Below, piece after piece: positions 30,466 to 38,714 of a DNA stretch of 64,000 nt. The stretch lies in the NCBI RefSeq assembly GCF_023347255.1, contig NZ_CP094466.1:744001-808000 (forward strand), written 5' to 3'. A model generated the notes under the pieces. It searched no databases. It was given only the letters and a program-made list of their open reading frames with translations, and had not been told where the DNA came from. The position numbers were made by a program, and so were the translations under genes. Numbering within the stretch: position 1 is the stretch's first letter; the number at the start of each line of letters is the position of its first letter. This DNA is from Faecalibacterium sp. I4-3-84 (GTDB lineage: Bacteria > Bacillota > Clostridia > Oscillospirales > Ruminococcaceae).

Positions 30466-31320
30466 TCACCGGGCAAGGGCCTGCTGGATCTTTGCAAAAT
30501 CCTCCAGTGTGAGGGCTTCCGGGCGGATGCGGGCATCAAAACCGGCGGCTTCAATGGCGGCTGTCACCGCGTCCTTGGACATCCCCAGGCCGCTGGCAAT
30601 GGCGTTTGCAGCCGTTTTGCGGCGCTGTCCGAAGGCGGCACGCACCAGCGCAAAATAGCCTTCTTCGTCCTCCACCTGCACAGCGGGCTGCGGACGGATC
30701 TCCATGCGCACCACGGCGCTGGTCACCTTGGGGGCCGGGTAAAAACTGCCGGGCGCAGCGGTGAACATCATTTTGGAGGTGGCATAGTAGCTCACCGCGC
30801 AGCTGATGGCGCTGGATGCACGGGTGCCGGGCGCAGCAGCCAGACGGTCGGCAGCTTCCTTCTGTACCATGACGGTCAGGCTTTCAATGGGCAGGCGGTC
30901 GCCCAGCAGCTTCATGACGATGGGGCTGGTGATGTAGTAGGGCAGGTTGGCGCACACAGCCACCGGCATACCAGGGAATTCTTCCGCAATAAGAGCCTTC
31001 AGGTCAACTTTCAGTACATCCTGTAATACCAGTTTGAAATTGTCCACTCCGGCCATCGTTTCGGCCAGCAGCGGTGGCAGGCGTTCGTCCACCTCAATGG
31101 ACACCACCTTGGCGGCGCGCTTTGCCAGTTCCCGGGTCAGCACACCGATGCCGGGGCCGATTTCAATGACACCATAGCGCTTATCCACGCCGCTGGCATC
31201 CACAATCTTGGGCGGCAGGCCCGGGTTGATGATAAAGTTCTGTCCAAAACCCTTGGAGAGTGCAAAATCGTATTTTTCACACAGGGCGCGGATCACCGAG
31301 AGGTCGGTCAGTTCGGGCAT
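30466..31320 (-). CDS. rsmA: 16S rRNA dimethyladenosine transferase KsgA/RsmA
   Basis: 284 residues. It dimethylates the two adjacent adenines of the 3' terminal helix of 16S rRNA during small-subunit maturation. SAM motif I is EIGPGIGVLT, and the catalytic motif IV is NLPYYIT. The N-terminal KGFGQNFIINP is characteristic. The ATG at 31320 is chosen because AAAGGA lies 8 nt upstream; ATG 31329 overlaps that site. It is monocistronic, with tandem hairpins downstream. Confidence 0.95.
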   Translation of the reverse strand: MPELTDLSVIRALCEKYDFALSKGFGQNFIINPGLPPKIVDASGVDKRYGVIEIGPGIGVLTRELAKRAAKVVSIEVDERLPPLLAETMAGVDNFKLVLQDVLKVDLKALIAEEFPGMPVAVCANLPYYITSPIVMKLLGDRLPIESLTVMVQKEAADRLAAAPGTRASSAISCAVSYYATSKMMFTAAPGSFYPAPKVTSAVVRMEIRPQPAVQVEDEEGYFALVRAAFGQRRKTAANAIASGLGMSKDAVTAAIEAAGFDARIRPEALTLEDFAKIQQALAR

Positions 31321-31403
31321 AGATTCCATCCTTTTTCATAGTACGATTTGAATGCCCTCCGCGTCGCTTTGGGCATATTCAGCGGAAATATTATTATAAT
31401 ATG

Positions 31404-31439
31404 GCAACCCAGCCAGACCTGCGGGTCTGGCTGGGTTGC
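31404..31439 (-). terminator. Strong perfect hairpin upstream of ksgA
   Basis: A 16-bp perfect stem (GCAACCCAGCCAGACC) around TGCG. It probably terminates the S41 protease transcript, about 225 bp beyond that gene's stop. The minus-strand tail is ATATTATAAT rather than a pure T-run. Confidence 0.6.
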
Positions 31440-31600
31440 ATTTTCACGAGAAGGGATCGGTACGGTAAACGGGAGCGCTGCGGGGCACTCCAAAACGCCT
31501 TTTCACGTGAGGAGTCGGTACGGCAGGCAGCATCACCGCGCCCTACGGGCGCGATCAAAAGCCGTTTCAAGAAAGGAACATGCGTACGGCAAACAGCACC
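31440..31600. repeat. Three imperfect repeats around a GTACGG core
   Basis: Units TTTCACGAGAAGGG...GGTACGGTAAAC, TTTCACGTGAGGAG...GGTACGGCAGGC and TTTCAAGAAAGGAA...CGTACGGCAAAC recur about every 55-65 bp. They fill the gene-free 340-bp gap between ksgA and the S41 gene together with the hairpin. Confidence 0.55.
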
Positions 31601-31663
31601 GCAATAAACCGGTTTCCTTTTTACAAAAAGAAGTCCATGCAGCCTTTCTGCCGGTTTTACCCT

Positions 31664-33025
31664 TTATTCTGCGCTGGATGCTGCTTCGCCGCCGGCTTCT
31701 GCTTCGGTGGAGGAAGCCGTTTCCTCAGAGGAAGCGTTCTCCGGCTCAGTGGAAGCGCTGTCGGCTTCTTCGGAAGCAGCAGCCGAAGAAGCTGCTTCGT
31801 TGACACCGCCCAGAGTCGTGGTACCGCTCAGCTGCTGTGCTGCGCTGACCGCACGCTGGATCTGCGGGTCATCCTCGGGGGTATAATCGTAGAAATTCGT
31901 GGTCTCTTCGGCACTGAGGGCACGCTCCACATCCACGCTCAGGCCGGTGCCATCAAAGCAGGAGCCGTCGCCGCAGATGAGCTTTGCCACCGTGATGCTC
32001 ACGGCGCTGCCATCCGAAAGGCGCTGCGGGCTGCTCTGGATGGTTCCCTTGCCCATGGTGGTGGTGCCCACCAGACGTGCGCCGTTCATGGTGCGCAGGC
32101 TGGCAGCAAACAGCTCTGCTGCGCTGGCAGTGTTGCCGTTGACCAGACAGACGATGGGCAGCTCCACCTTGCTCTCATCGTCGCTGCTGCCAATGATGGT
32201 GCGGTTTCCGTTCTTATCCTCGGCATAGGCCACAGTGCCTTCCGGGGCGATCAGGTCGATGCAGCTGATGGCATCATCCAACACGCCGCCGCCGTTATCG
32301 CGCAGGTCGAACACAAGGCTCTGGGCACCGCTGGTAGTGAGAGACCGGATGGCATAGTCCAGCTCGCTGGGCGTGCTGCCGTCGAACTGGCGGATCTTGA
32401 TGTAACCCACGCTGTCCAGCATCTGGTAGTCCACGGTGGTGCTGGTGTAGCCGGAGTGGGTCAGGTCCGTCGTCCGGGAAGCAGCCTTGCTGTCGAGCCA
32501 TGTAACATTGACGATGGTGCCGGCTTCGCCCTGCAGGCGGGACTGCACGGCATCCACCCCGGAAAGGCTCTTCACATCGGTGCCGTCAATAGCAGTGATG
32601 TAATCGCCCACCACGATACCGGCTTCCTGCGCAGGCGAGTCCTCATACACCCTGGTCACTCTGGCATAGCCGGTCTGGTCCATGCCAAGCTCCACGCCAA
32701 TGCCCATCACCTTGCCGCTCTGCTGGTTCATCAGCTCGGTGTAGGCGTTGGCGGTGTAGTAACGGGCGTACTTGTCGCCGGTACCCAGCAGGTAGCCTGC
32801 GGTCAGGCGGTCGTACAGCACCGTTTCATCAATGGTGTAGTAGTCGTTGCTGCGCACATAGCGGTCCACCTCGGCCACTTTGTTGTACATGCTCTCCTTT
32901 TCCTTCACGCTGCTCACCGTGCTGTCAAACAGACGCATGGCAATGAGCATGGTAATGGAAAAGGTCACGGTCATGGCAAGGATCACAATGGTGACAGCCA
33001 TGCCCACAGAGATCTTACGGTTCAT
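31664..33025 (-). CDS. S41-family C-terminal processing protease
   Basis: 453 residues: an N-terminal membrane anchor (VGMAVTIVILAMTVTF), a PDZ domain (about 105-185; DSPAQEAGIVVGDYI) and the S41 catalytic core. The nucleophile Ser lies in GNTASAAELF and the general-base Lys in VGTTTMGKGTIQ. A long Ser/Ala/Glu low-complexity C-terminus (last about 50 residues) is probably disordered. It acts outside the membrane on secreted or wall proteins. It is downstream of ftsEX and the M23 peptidase, suggesting it trims a divisome hydrolase or its partner. Confidence 0.93.
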   Translation of the reverse strand: MNRKISVGMAVTIVILAMTVTFSITMLIAMRLFDSTVSSVKEKESMYNKVAEVDRYVRSNDYYTIDETVLYDRLTAGYLLGTGDKYARYYTANAYTELMNQQSGKVMGIGVELGMDQTGYARVTRVYEDSPAQEAGIVVGDYITAIDGTDVKSLSGVDAVQSRLQGEAGTIVNVTWLDSKAASRTTDLTHSGYTSTTVDYQMLDSVGYIKIRQFDGSTPSELDYAIRSLTTSGAQSLVFDLRDNGGGVLDDAISCIDLIAPEGTVAYAEDKNGNRTIIGSSDDESKVELPIVCLVNGNTASAAELFAASLRTMNGARLVGTTTMGKGTIQSSPQRLSDGSAVSITVAKLICGDGSCFDGTGLSVDVERALSAEETTNFYDYTPEDDPQIQRAVSAAQQLSGTTTLGGVNEAASSAAASEEADSASTEPENASSEETASSTEAEAGGEAASSAE

Positions 33026-33040
33026 GCTTGCCCCTCCCTG

Positions 33041-33148
33041 TTAATACAGCAGCATCATGATCACACTGCTCAGCAGCGAAAGTGCAAACACGCCTGCCAG
33101 CAAAAGGCAGCCGATGCGCAGCAAACGCTTATGTTTTTGTTCGTTCAT
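33041..33148 (-). CDS. Small membrane protein in the ftsEX cluster
   Basis: A 35-residue ORF: a charged N-terminus (NEQKHKRLLR) followed by a single hydrophobic helix (IGCLLLAGVFALSLLSSV) ending IMMLLY. AAGGAG lies 11 nt upstream of the ATG. It fills the gap between the M23 peptidase and the S41 protease on the same strand, with 15 bp to the next start. Its size and layout fit a single-pass accessory subunit; no named family is recognised. Confidence 0.6.
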   Translation of the reverse strand: MNEQKHKRLLRIGCLLLAGVFALSLLSSVIMMLLY

Positions 33149-33175
33149 AGAATACCAGACTCCTTATAAATACAC

Positions 33176-34492
33176 TCAGTTGTGCGGGAACGGGATATAA
33201 CCGCGCGGATTGACCGCATTGGCCTTGCTGCCGCCCTTCCAGACTTCCAGATGCAGGTGGTTGCCGGTAGAGTTGCCGGTGGAACCAACGTAGCCGATCA
33301 GCTCACCCTGCTTGACATACTTGCCCGCACTGGTGGCTACCGACTTCATATGGCCGTACAGGGTGCTGTAGGCGTTGCCGTCCGACATGCTGCCGTGGTA
33401 GATGATGACATAGTTGCCATAGCCGCCGCTGGACCAGCCCGCCACCTGCACATAGCCGCTTGCGGCTGCGTAGATGGGGGTACCGCCCGGCGCAGCCAGA
33501 TCAATGCCGGCATGCAGTCTGTTCACGCCGGACACCGGGTTCTTGCGCCAGCCGTACTCACTGGAAATGCGGGTATATCTCTTCAGCGGGCAGGCAAAGC
33601 CGGTAAAGCTCAGCTGCGGCTTGCTGGATGCAGCGGCCGCGATCAGCTTCTGGATCTCTTTCTTGACGGCCTCATAGTTCAGCTCGTCCGATTCAATAGC
33701 GGCCTGTGCCGTCTGCTGGGCCTTCTGGGCATCCTGTGCAGAAAGCTGCGCCGCAGAAATGCTGCTGTTCAGCTCGCTCTGCTTTGCCTTCATCTGGTAG
33801 TTCTGGGTATCCAGCTCCGCCTTCTGGCTCTGCAGTTCCTTGCGCTGGGCCTCCAGTTCCACCTTGTCCGCTTCCAGTTCAGACTTGGCCGCCTTCATGT
33901 TGTCCATGATCTCGGTATCTTTGATGGAGATATCCTGCATGACCTCGTTGAAGGTGAGCAGCTCATACAGGTCGTTCACTGCGCTCAGCATGGCCACACT
34001 GCCGCCGTCGCGCAGCTCCTGCATGGCAGCCATGTGCTTTTTAAAATCACCCCACTGGCTGTCGATCTCGGCCTGCTTCTGGGTGATCTCGCCTTCCTTG
34101 GCGGTGATCTTTTGCTCGGTCTGGCCAATGTTGTTCTGCACAGCAGCGATCTGGGTGCTCAGCACGCTGATCTGAGACTGAATGATGCCCACGCGATCCT
34201 TTAGCTCAGTTTCCAGCGCTTTTGCAGCAGCTTCCTTTTTCTTTGCGTCCGAAAGCTCCTTCTTGTGCTGGTCGATGGATTTGGAAAGGCTGTTCAGCTT
34301 GTTCTGCAGGCTGGCCATGCTGGTGGCTGCCGTGGCCGGCTGGAAGCTGACGCTTGCCGCAAGGCATACCGCCGCCAGGCACAGACTCACGCCGCGCAGC
34401 AGCTTGCTGCGGGCAGGCTCCGGCCGTGCATGGCGCGGCGTATGGCCGGGCATCTGCAGGCGGAAGGGCTTTGCATGAAGTGCTTTTTTCAT
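33176..34492 (-). CDS. M23 (LytM) peptidase with coiled coil, EnvC-like
   Basis: 438 residues. A basic N-terminus and signal/anchor helix (LLRGVSLCLAAVCLAASV) are followed by coiled coil over about 60-280 (with an interrupting FNEVMQDISIKD helix). The C-terminal M23 domain has intact zinc ligands: HAGIDLAAPGG supplies H and D, and GNHLHLEVW the HxH. It is the expected periplasmic-side partner of FtsEX, which activates such hydrolases for septal cell-wall splitting. Its gene starts 16 bp after ftsX. Confidence 0.92.
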   Translation of the reverse strand: MKKALHAKPFRLQMPGHTPRHARPEPARSKLLRGVSLCLAAVCLAASVSFQPATAATSMASLQNKLNSLSKSIDQHKKELSDAKKKEAAAKALETELKDRVGIIQSQISVLSTQIAAVQNNIGQTEQKITAKEGEITQKQAEIDSQWGDFKKHMAAMQELRDGGSVAMLSAVNDLYELLTFNEVMQDISIKDTEIMDNMKAAKSELEADKVELEAQRKELQSQKAELDTQNYQMKAKQSELNSSISAAQLSAQDAQKAQQTAQAAIESDELNYEAVKKEIQKLIAAAASSKPQLSFTGFACPLKRYTRISSEYGWRKNPVSGVNRLHAGIDLAAPGGTPIYAAASGYVQVAGWSSGGYGNYVIIYHGSMSDGNAYSTLYGHMKSVATSAGKYVKQGELIGYVGSTGNSTGNHLHLEVWKGGSKANAVNPRGYIPFPHN

Positions 34493-34508
34493 GTGCGGCT
34501 CCTTTCGA

Positions 34509-35417
34509 TCACACGTTCAGGTGCTTGCGGATGGAGAACATACTGCCCAGACCACCCACAACGGCACCGCCGATGAGGCTGTACGGGATGATAGTGGACC
34601 AGACGGCGCTCACCGGCACCAGTGCCTGACCCATGATCATTTCCCACACGCCGCCCAGACCGTCGGAGGCCTGCACCATGTAGGAGTAGCCGCCCAGACT
34701 AATCGCTGCAGTGAGCACGCCGGAGATCAGGCCCATGGTCAGACCTTCCACAACGAAGGGCAGAGTGACCAGACCGTTGGTGGCGCCCACGTACTTCATG
34801 ATCTCAATTTCGCGGCGGCGCGCAAACACGCTCAGGCGGATGGTGCTGCCCACCGTGATGATGCTGACGACCATCAGCACCAGCACGATGCCGCGGCCCA
34901 CTTTGGTAACAGAGCGCTGCACCTGCACAAAGACGTTGGTCATTTCCACCGGGGCGGTAACGCTGTACACGCCCTGAATGGCCTGCATCTGCTTGCTCAT
35001 GCTCTCCATCTGGCTCAGATCCGCGATGGAAACGCGGTAGTTGGCCTTGAAGGGGTTGTCATTTTCAAACTCATCCCACAGGGAGGAGTAATCTTCCATG
35101 TAATTGCGGTAGGTGTTCAGCACGTCCTGCTTGGAGACGAACTGCACATTGGTCACGCCGGGCATTGCCGCCAGCTTTTCGCCCACGGCCTGCGCAGTGG
35201 CATCATCACACTCCGGGTCCAGATAGACCACGGTCTCGTTCTGGCTGCCCAGATAGTTCACCATGCTGTCCACATTCACCTCGGCAAGGCTTGCAAAGGT
35301 GTTCAGGGTCATACAGACACTGAGGGACAGGATGCACACAAAGGTCATGGCCCAGTGCTTGCCCAGATTGCGGATGCCGCGCCGGATCAGAAAAAAGAAG
35401 GTAGAAGGTCTCATCAT
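34509..35417 (-). CDS. ftsX: Cell division protein FtsX
   Basis: 302 residues with the FtsX topology: a short N-terminus, TM1 (about 22-45), an extracellular loop of about 125 residues that binds the hydrolase, then three TM helices with the FARRREIEIMKYVGAT coupling segment characteristic of FtsX. The ATG overlaps the ftsE stop by 4 bp. It is the membrane partner of FtsE. Confidence 0.94.
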   Translation of the reverse strand: MMRPSTFFFLIRRGIRNLGKHWAMTFVCILSLSVCMTLNTFASLAEVNVDSMVNYLGSQNETVVYLDPECDDATAQAVGEKLAAMPGVTNVQFVSKQDVLNTYRNYMEDYSSLWDEFENDNPFKANYRVSIADLSQMESMSKQMQAIQGVYSVTAPVEMTNVFVQVQRSVTKVGRGIVLVLMVVSIITVGSTIRLSVFARRREIEIMKYVGATNGLVTLPFVVEGLTMGLISGVLTAAISLGGYSYMVQASDGLGGVWEMIMGQALVPVSAVWSTIIPYSLIGGAVVGGLGSMFSIRKHLNV

Positions 35418-36181
35418 ACGGTGGCCGCCTCCTTTTCTGCGGTGTCAGCAGGTTCCAGCTCGGTCTCGAACAGGCGTTCTTTGCGCTCTGCGCGTGCGCG
35501 GATGGCTTCCTTGTCGGCAGGCACATCCGAAATGATGCGGCCCTTTTTCAGGGTGACGACGCGCTGGTGGAACTGGCGCACCAGCTCGTGCTCATGGGTA
35601 ACGACCACCACGGTGATGCCCATTTCGCTCACCCGCTCCAGCAGCTCCATCATTTCCAGGCTCAATTCCGGGTCGATATTGCCAGTGGGCTCGTCCGCAA
35701 TGACCAGCTTGGGGCCGTGGGCAAGGGCGCGGGCCACAGCCACACGCTGCTGTTCACCGCCGGAAAGGGTGTCCGGATAGGCCTTGGCCTTATCCTCCAG
35801 ATGCACCAGCTCCAGCATGTACTCCACACGGTCGCTGATCTCCCGGCGCTTGACGTTGGTCACATGCATGGCAAAGGCGATGTTCTCGTACACAGTCATG
35901 GTGGGGATCAGCCGGAAATCCTGAAAGATAATGCCCATCTGACGGCGCAGATACGGCACCTGATGGCGGTGCAGGCAGGCAACATCCTTGCCCAGCACGG
36001 TCACCTTGCCCTCACTGGGCAGCTCTTCGCGCAACAACAGCTTGAGCAGGGTGGATTTGCCTGCGCCGGAATGACCCAGCAGGAACACGAACTCGCCGTC
36101 GTCCACATGGAGATTGATATCGTCCAGTGCCAGCGGTCCGCCCCGTTTATATTCCTTGGAAACGTGTTCTAAATCGATCAT
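35414..36181 (-). CDS. ftsE: Cell division ATP-binding protein FtsE
   Basis: 255 residues. Walker A GHSGAGKSTL near 36-45, the ABC signature LSGGEQQRVAVARAL and Walker B LVIADEPTGNID are intact. A C-terminal extension of about 30 acidic/basic residues exceeds the usual 225-230. It energises FtsX to switch on the M23 hydrolase. The Shine-Dalgarno (AGGAG) is 13 nt upstream, weakly placed. It is first in the ftsE-ftsX-M23-small protein-S41 operon. Confidence 0.95.
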   Translation of the reverse strand: MIDLEHVSKEYKRGGPLALDDINLHVDDGEFVFLLGHSGAGKSTLLKLLLREELPSEGKVTVLGKDVACLHRHQVPYLRRQMGIIFQDFRLIPTMTVYENIAFAMHVTNVKRREISDRVEYMLELVHLEDKAKAYPDTLSGGEQQRVAVARALAHGPKLVIADEPTGNIDPELSLEMMELLERVSEMGITVVVVTHEHELVRQFHQRVVTLKKGRIISDVPADKEAIRARAERKERLFETELEPADTAEKEAATV

Positions 36182-36223
36182 AGGGTAATATTAGCTCCTG
36201 ACATTAGAATCTGTTTTCACAGC

Positions 36224-36263
36224 AAAAAGAACCGGCCAGCATCGGTTTCGAGCGGCCGGTTCT
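36224..36263 (-). terminator. Terminator of the PucR-type regulator gene
   Basis: AGAACCGGCC (36224-36237 region) pairs with GGCCGGTTCT (36254-36263), with T5 on the minus strand. A second small stem (CTGCAGGC/GCCTGCAG) lies next to it. Confidence 0.8.
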
Positions 36264-36289
36264 GCACTGCAGGCAGAGCCTGCAGCTTA

Positions 36290-37375
36290 TTAGTATTTGG
36301 CCGGATTGTTGGACAGGTACTTCTTGACCATCAGTGCTACCTTAAAGACGATAGCATCGTCGAACTCACGCAGATCCAGACCAGTCAGCTTTTTGATCTT
36401 TTCCAGACGATACACCAGCGTGTTGCGGTGCACAAACAGGCCGCGGCTGGTTTCAGACACATTCAGGTTATTCTCGAAGAAGCGCTGGATGGTGAACAGG
36501 GTCTCCTGATCCAGGCTTTCGATGCTGCCCTGCTTGAACACCTCGCGCAGGAACATCTCGCACACGGTGGTGGGCAGCTGATAGATCAGGCGTGCAATGC
36601 CCAGATTATCGTAGCGGATGATCTGCTTTTCGGTGTCGAACACCTTGCTCACTTCCATGGCGATCTGTGCTTCCTTGAAGGAGGTAGCCAGATCCTTCAC
36701 GTTGGAGATGGGGGTGCCGATGCCCACCACAGCCTTGATGTAATGCTCGCCGGACAGGGTATCCACGATGCTGGCAGCCAGCTTTTCCATATCGGTGCGG
36801 TCGATGCCCTTGCGGATCTCCTTGACCAGCACGGTATCCGTCTCGCTGATATTGAACACAAAGTCCTTCTGCTTGTCGGGGAACAGGCTGCTGACCACAT
36901 CGTAGGCGGAGATATCGCCGCCGCTGGTAACACGCACGATGAACACCACGCGGGAAACATCGGTGGCAAAGTGCAGCTCACGGGCCTTGGCATAGATATC
37001 GCCGGGCAGGATGTTATCCAGCACCACATTCTTGATAAAGTTGGACTTATCAAACTTTTCGTCGTGGTACTGCTTGATGCTCTGCAGGCTGATGGACAGC
37101 ATGGCGGCAAACTGACCAGCCGTCTCGTCCACGCCTTCCACGAATACTGCATAATCATTATGCTTGGCGCTGGAGAACTGCTGATAGGTGTAGCCATCGC
37201 GCACAAAGCGGTCGCCTGCGGTCAGACGCTCCGCCATGAAACCCTCGCGCACCTCGCCGATCAGGTTCAGTTCCGAGCAGGAAATAACAGCGCCGGTCTC
37301 ATCCACCACGCCGACCACCCGGTTGATCGCGTCTTTCATCTGGTAGATCACGCTTTGAAATACTCTATTGGCCAT
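36290..37375 (-). CDS. PucR/CdaR-family transcriptional regulator
   Basis: 361 residues. The C-terminal PucR helix-turn-helix is clear (RFFENNLNVSETSRGLFVHRN, then TLVYRLEKIKKLTGLDLR). A degenerate GGDEF-like middle domain occupies about 120-270, and an N-terminal sensor region contains VVGVVDETGAVISCSE. Relatives regulate sugar-diacid or purine-catabolic genes; no such gene is adjacent, so the effector is unknown. The ATG at 37375 has AAGGGG upstream; the longer frame to 37438 has no ribosome binding site. Confidence 0.85.
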   Translation of the reverse strand: MANRVFQSVIYQMKDAINRVVGVVDETGAVISCSELNLIGEVREGFMAERLTAGDRFVRDGYTYQQFSSAKHNDYAVFVEGVDETAGQFAAMLSISLQSIKQYHDEKFDKSNFIKNVVLDNILPGDIYAKARELHFATDVSRVVFIVRVTSGGDISAYDVVSSLFPDKQKDFVFNISETDTVLVKEIRKGIDRTDMEKLAASIVDTLSGEHYIKAVVGIGTPISNVKDLATSFKEAQIAMEVSKVFDTEKQIIRYDNLGIARLIYQLPTTVCEMFLREVFKQGSIESLDQETLFTIQRFFENNLNVSETSRGLFVHRNTLVYRLEKIKKLTGLDLREFDDAIVFKVALMVKKYLSNNPAKY

Positions 37376-37459
37376 AATGGATACCCCTTTTCCTCGTTTG
37401 TGCAAACCGCAGCGGCAGCCGGTCGTGATTTTTAACAATTTAGCTGCATTACATTTTAT

Positions 37460-37488
37460 ATTTTACACAAAAGAATTTACTTTTGCAA
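37460..37488 (-). promoter_or_regulatory. Promoter of the PucR-type gene
   Basis: Minus-strand TTGCAA (37483-37488), 17 bp, TAAAAT (37460-37465). Confidence 0.6.
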
Positions 37489-37639
37489 CATATTTCAACA
37501 AAAAAGATAGTTTTTTCTTGTGAATATTATCTTTAGGGGCCATTCTGAACCAAAAAAGTGCCTTTTTGCGTGGTTCTGCCCCCTATTCTACCGGAAAAAT
37601 GTGTTGCTTTTTTGAAATTCGGGTGAAAAGCCGGCCCTG

Positions 37640-38341
37640 TCAGCTGGAAATTTTTGACACTTCTTCGGCAGAAAGCTCCCGCCACTGGCCCGGTGCAAGG
37701 GCCGGGTCGAGTGCAAGGCCGCCGATGGCATCCCGGTGCAGGCCGTTCACGCCTGCGCCGTACACGCCGAACATCCGCTTGATCTGGTGGTATACGCCCT
37801 GCTTGAGCACCACCCGCACAGTGCAGCCATCGGCAGAAAGGGCCGTCACCTCCGCAGGCGAAAGCGCTGTGCCGTCGGCAAGGGTCACGCCCACCGCAAA
37901 GCCGGTGCGCATCTGCTCGGTCAGCGGCGTGTCCAACACCACGGTGTAGGTCTTGGAGACGTGGCGCTTTGGAGCAAGGATGTCGTGGGCAAAGGTGCCG
38001 TCATCGGTCAGCAGCACAAAGCCGGTGCTGGTCTTGTCCAGCCTTCCCGCCGGGAACAGCTGCCGCCGGGGATAGGCATCCCTCACCAGATCGACCACGG
38101 TGGTGTCACGCTTGTCGGTGGAAGCGCTCACCACGCCCTCGGGCTTGTTGAGCATGATGTACACGAACTGCTGATAGCTGAGCGCTCTGCCATCCACAGC
38201 CACAGTGTCACTTTCTCTGAGCTGGGTGTCTCCCTTTTTGCAGACAGCACCGTTCACCTGCACCCGCCCTTTGGAAAGCAGCGCCTTAGCTTCGCTGCGG
38301 GTGCACTGGGCCGTCTCGGCTAAGTATTTATCCAATCGCAT
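37640..38341 (-). CDS. RsuA/RluB-type pseudouridine synthase
   Basis: 233 residues. An N-terminal S4 RNA-binding domain (RLDKYLAETAQCTRSEAKALL) is followed by the synthase domain with the catalytic Asp in GRLDKTSTGFVLLT and the HQIKRMFG motif. Likely modifies 16S or 23S rRNA; the target cannot be fixed from sequence, but the single-domain length fits RsuA. The ATG at 38341 has AAGGAG 8 nt upstream, and the frame extends upstream only through its promoter. Confidence 0.92.
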   Translation of the reverse strand: MRLDKYLAETAQCTRSEAKALLSKGRVQVNGAVCKKGDTQLRESDTVAVDGRALSYQQFVYIMLNKPEGVVSASTDKRDTTVVDLVRDAYPRRQLFPAGRLDKTSTGFVLLTDDGTFAHDILAPKRHVSKTYTVVLDTPLTEQMRTGFAVGVTLADGTALSPAEVTALSADGCTVRVVLKQGVYHQIKRMFGVYGAGVNGLHRDAIGGLALDPALAPGQWRELSAEEVSKISS

Positions 38342-38375
38342 ACGCGGTTCTCCTTTTACATAGGTTTGGAGTTTT

Positions 38376-38404
38376 AGTGTAACATGATAAAATGATTTGC
38401 GCAA
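38376..38404 (-). promoter_or_regulatory. Promoter of the pseudouridine synthase gene
   Basis: Minus-strand TTGCGC (38399-38404), 17 bp, TACACT (38376-38381). Confidence 0.6.
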
Positions 38405-38449
38405 GAGAACTCCTTCCGTCATCGCTGCGCAATGCCACCTTCCTTTATT

Positions 38450-38610
38450 AGTGAGGCTTTGGCCGTACGGTAAACTCTTCCTCTTCGTCAGAGGCTCCCT
38501 CTTTGAGAAAGACTTCCCCCGGTCGGGGGAAGATGTCACCGAAAGGTGACAAAAAGGGGAACGGCTGACGCACGAAGTTCAGCTGAAGGAGTTTTTCTTT
38601 CCGGCCCTTT
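38450..38610. repeat. REP-like intergenic repeat
   Basis: Contains CTTCCCCCGGTCGGGGGAAG, GATGTCACCGAAAGGTGACA and AAGGAGTTTTTC, elements that recur at 45620-45700 and, in part, at 40186-40285 and 47762-47838. No gene is seen in the gap 38405-38620. Confidence 0.6.
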
Positions 38611-38620
38611 TCGTGAAAAA

Positions 38621-38656
38621 GCAAGAAGGAGAAGCCCACAGGCTTCTCCTTCTTGC
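38621..38656 (-). terminator. Terminator of the purine gene run
   Basis: A 16-bp perfect stem (GCAAGAAGGAGAAGCC) around CACA, with T5 on the minus strand, 59 bp after the purB stop. Confidence 0.85.
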
Positions 38657-38714
38657 AAAACAAACTGTAACTTCCGCTGTTTATGCTCAGAGCGTAAGCG
38701 GAGAGCATTTAAAA

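Noticed and set aside
30272-30469. A 65-codon minus-strand frame just after ksgA.
   Set aside because: It runs through the ksgA terminator hairpins and has no independent support.
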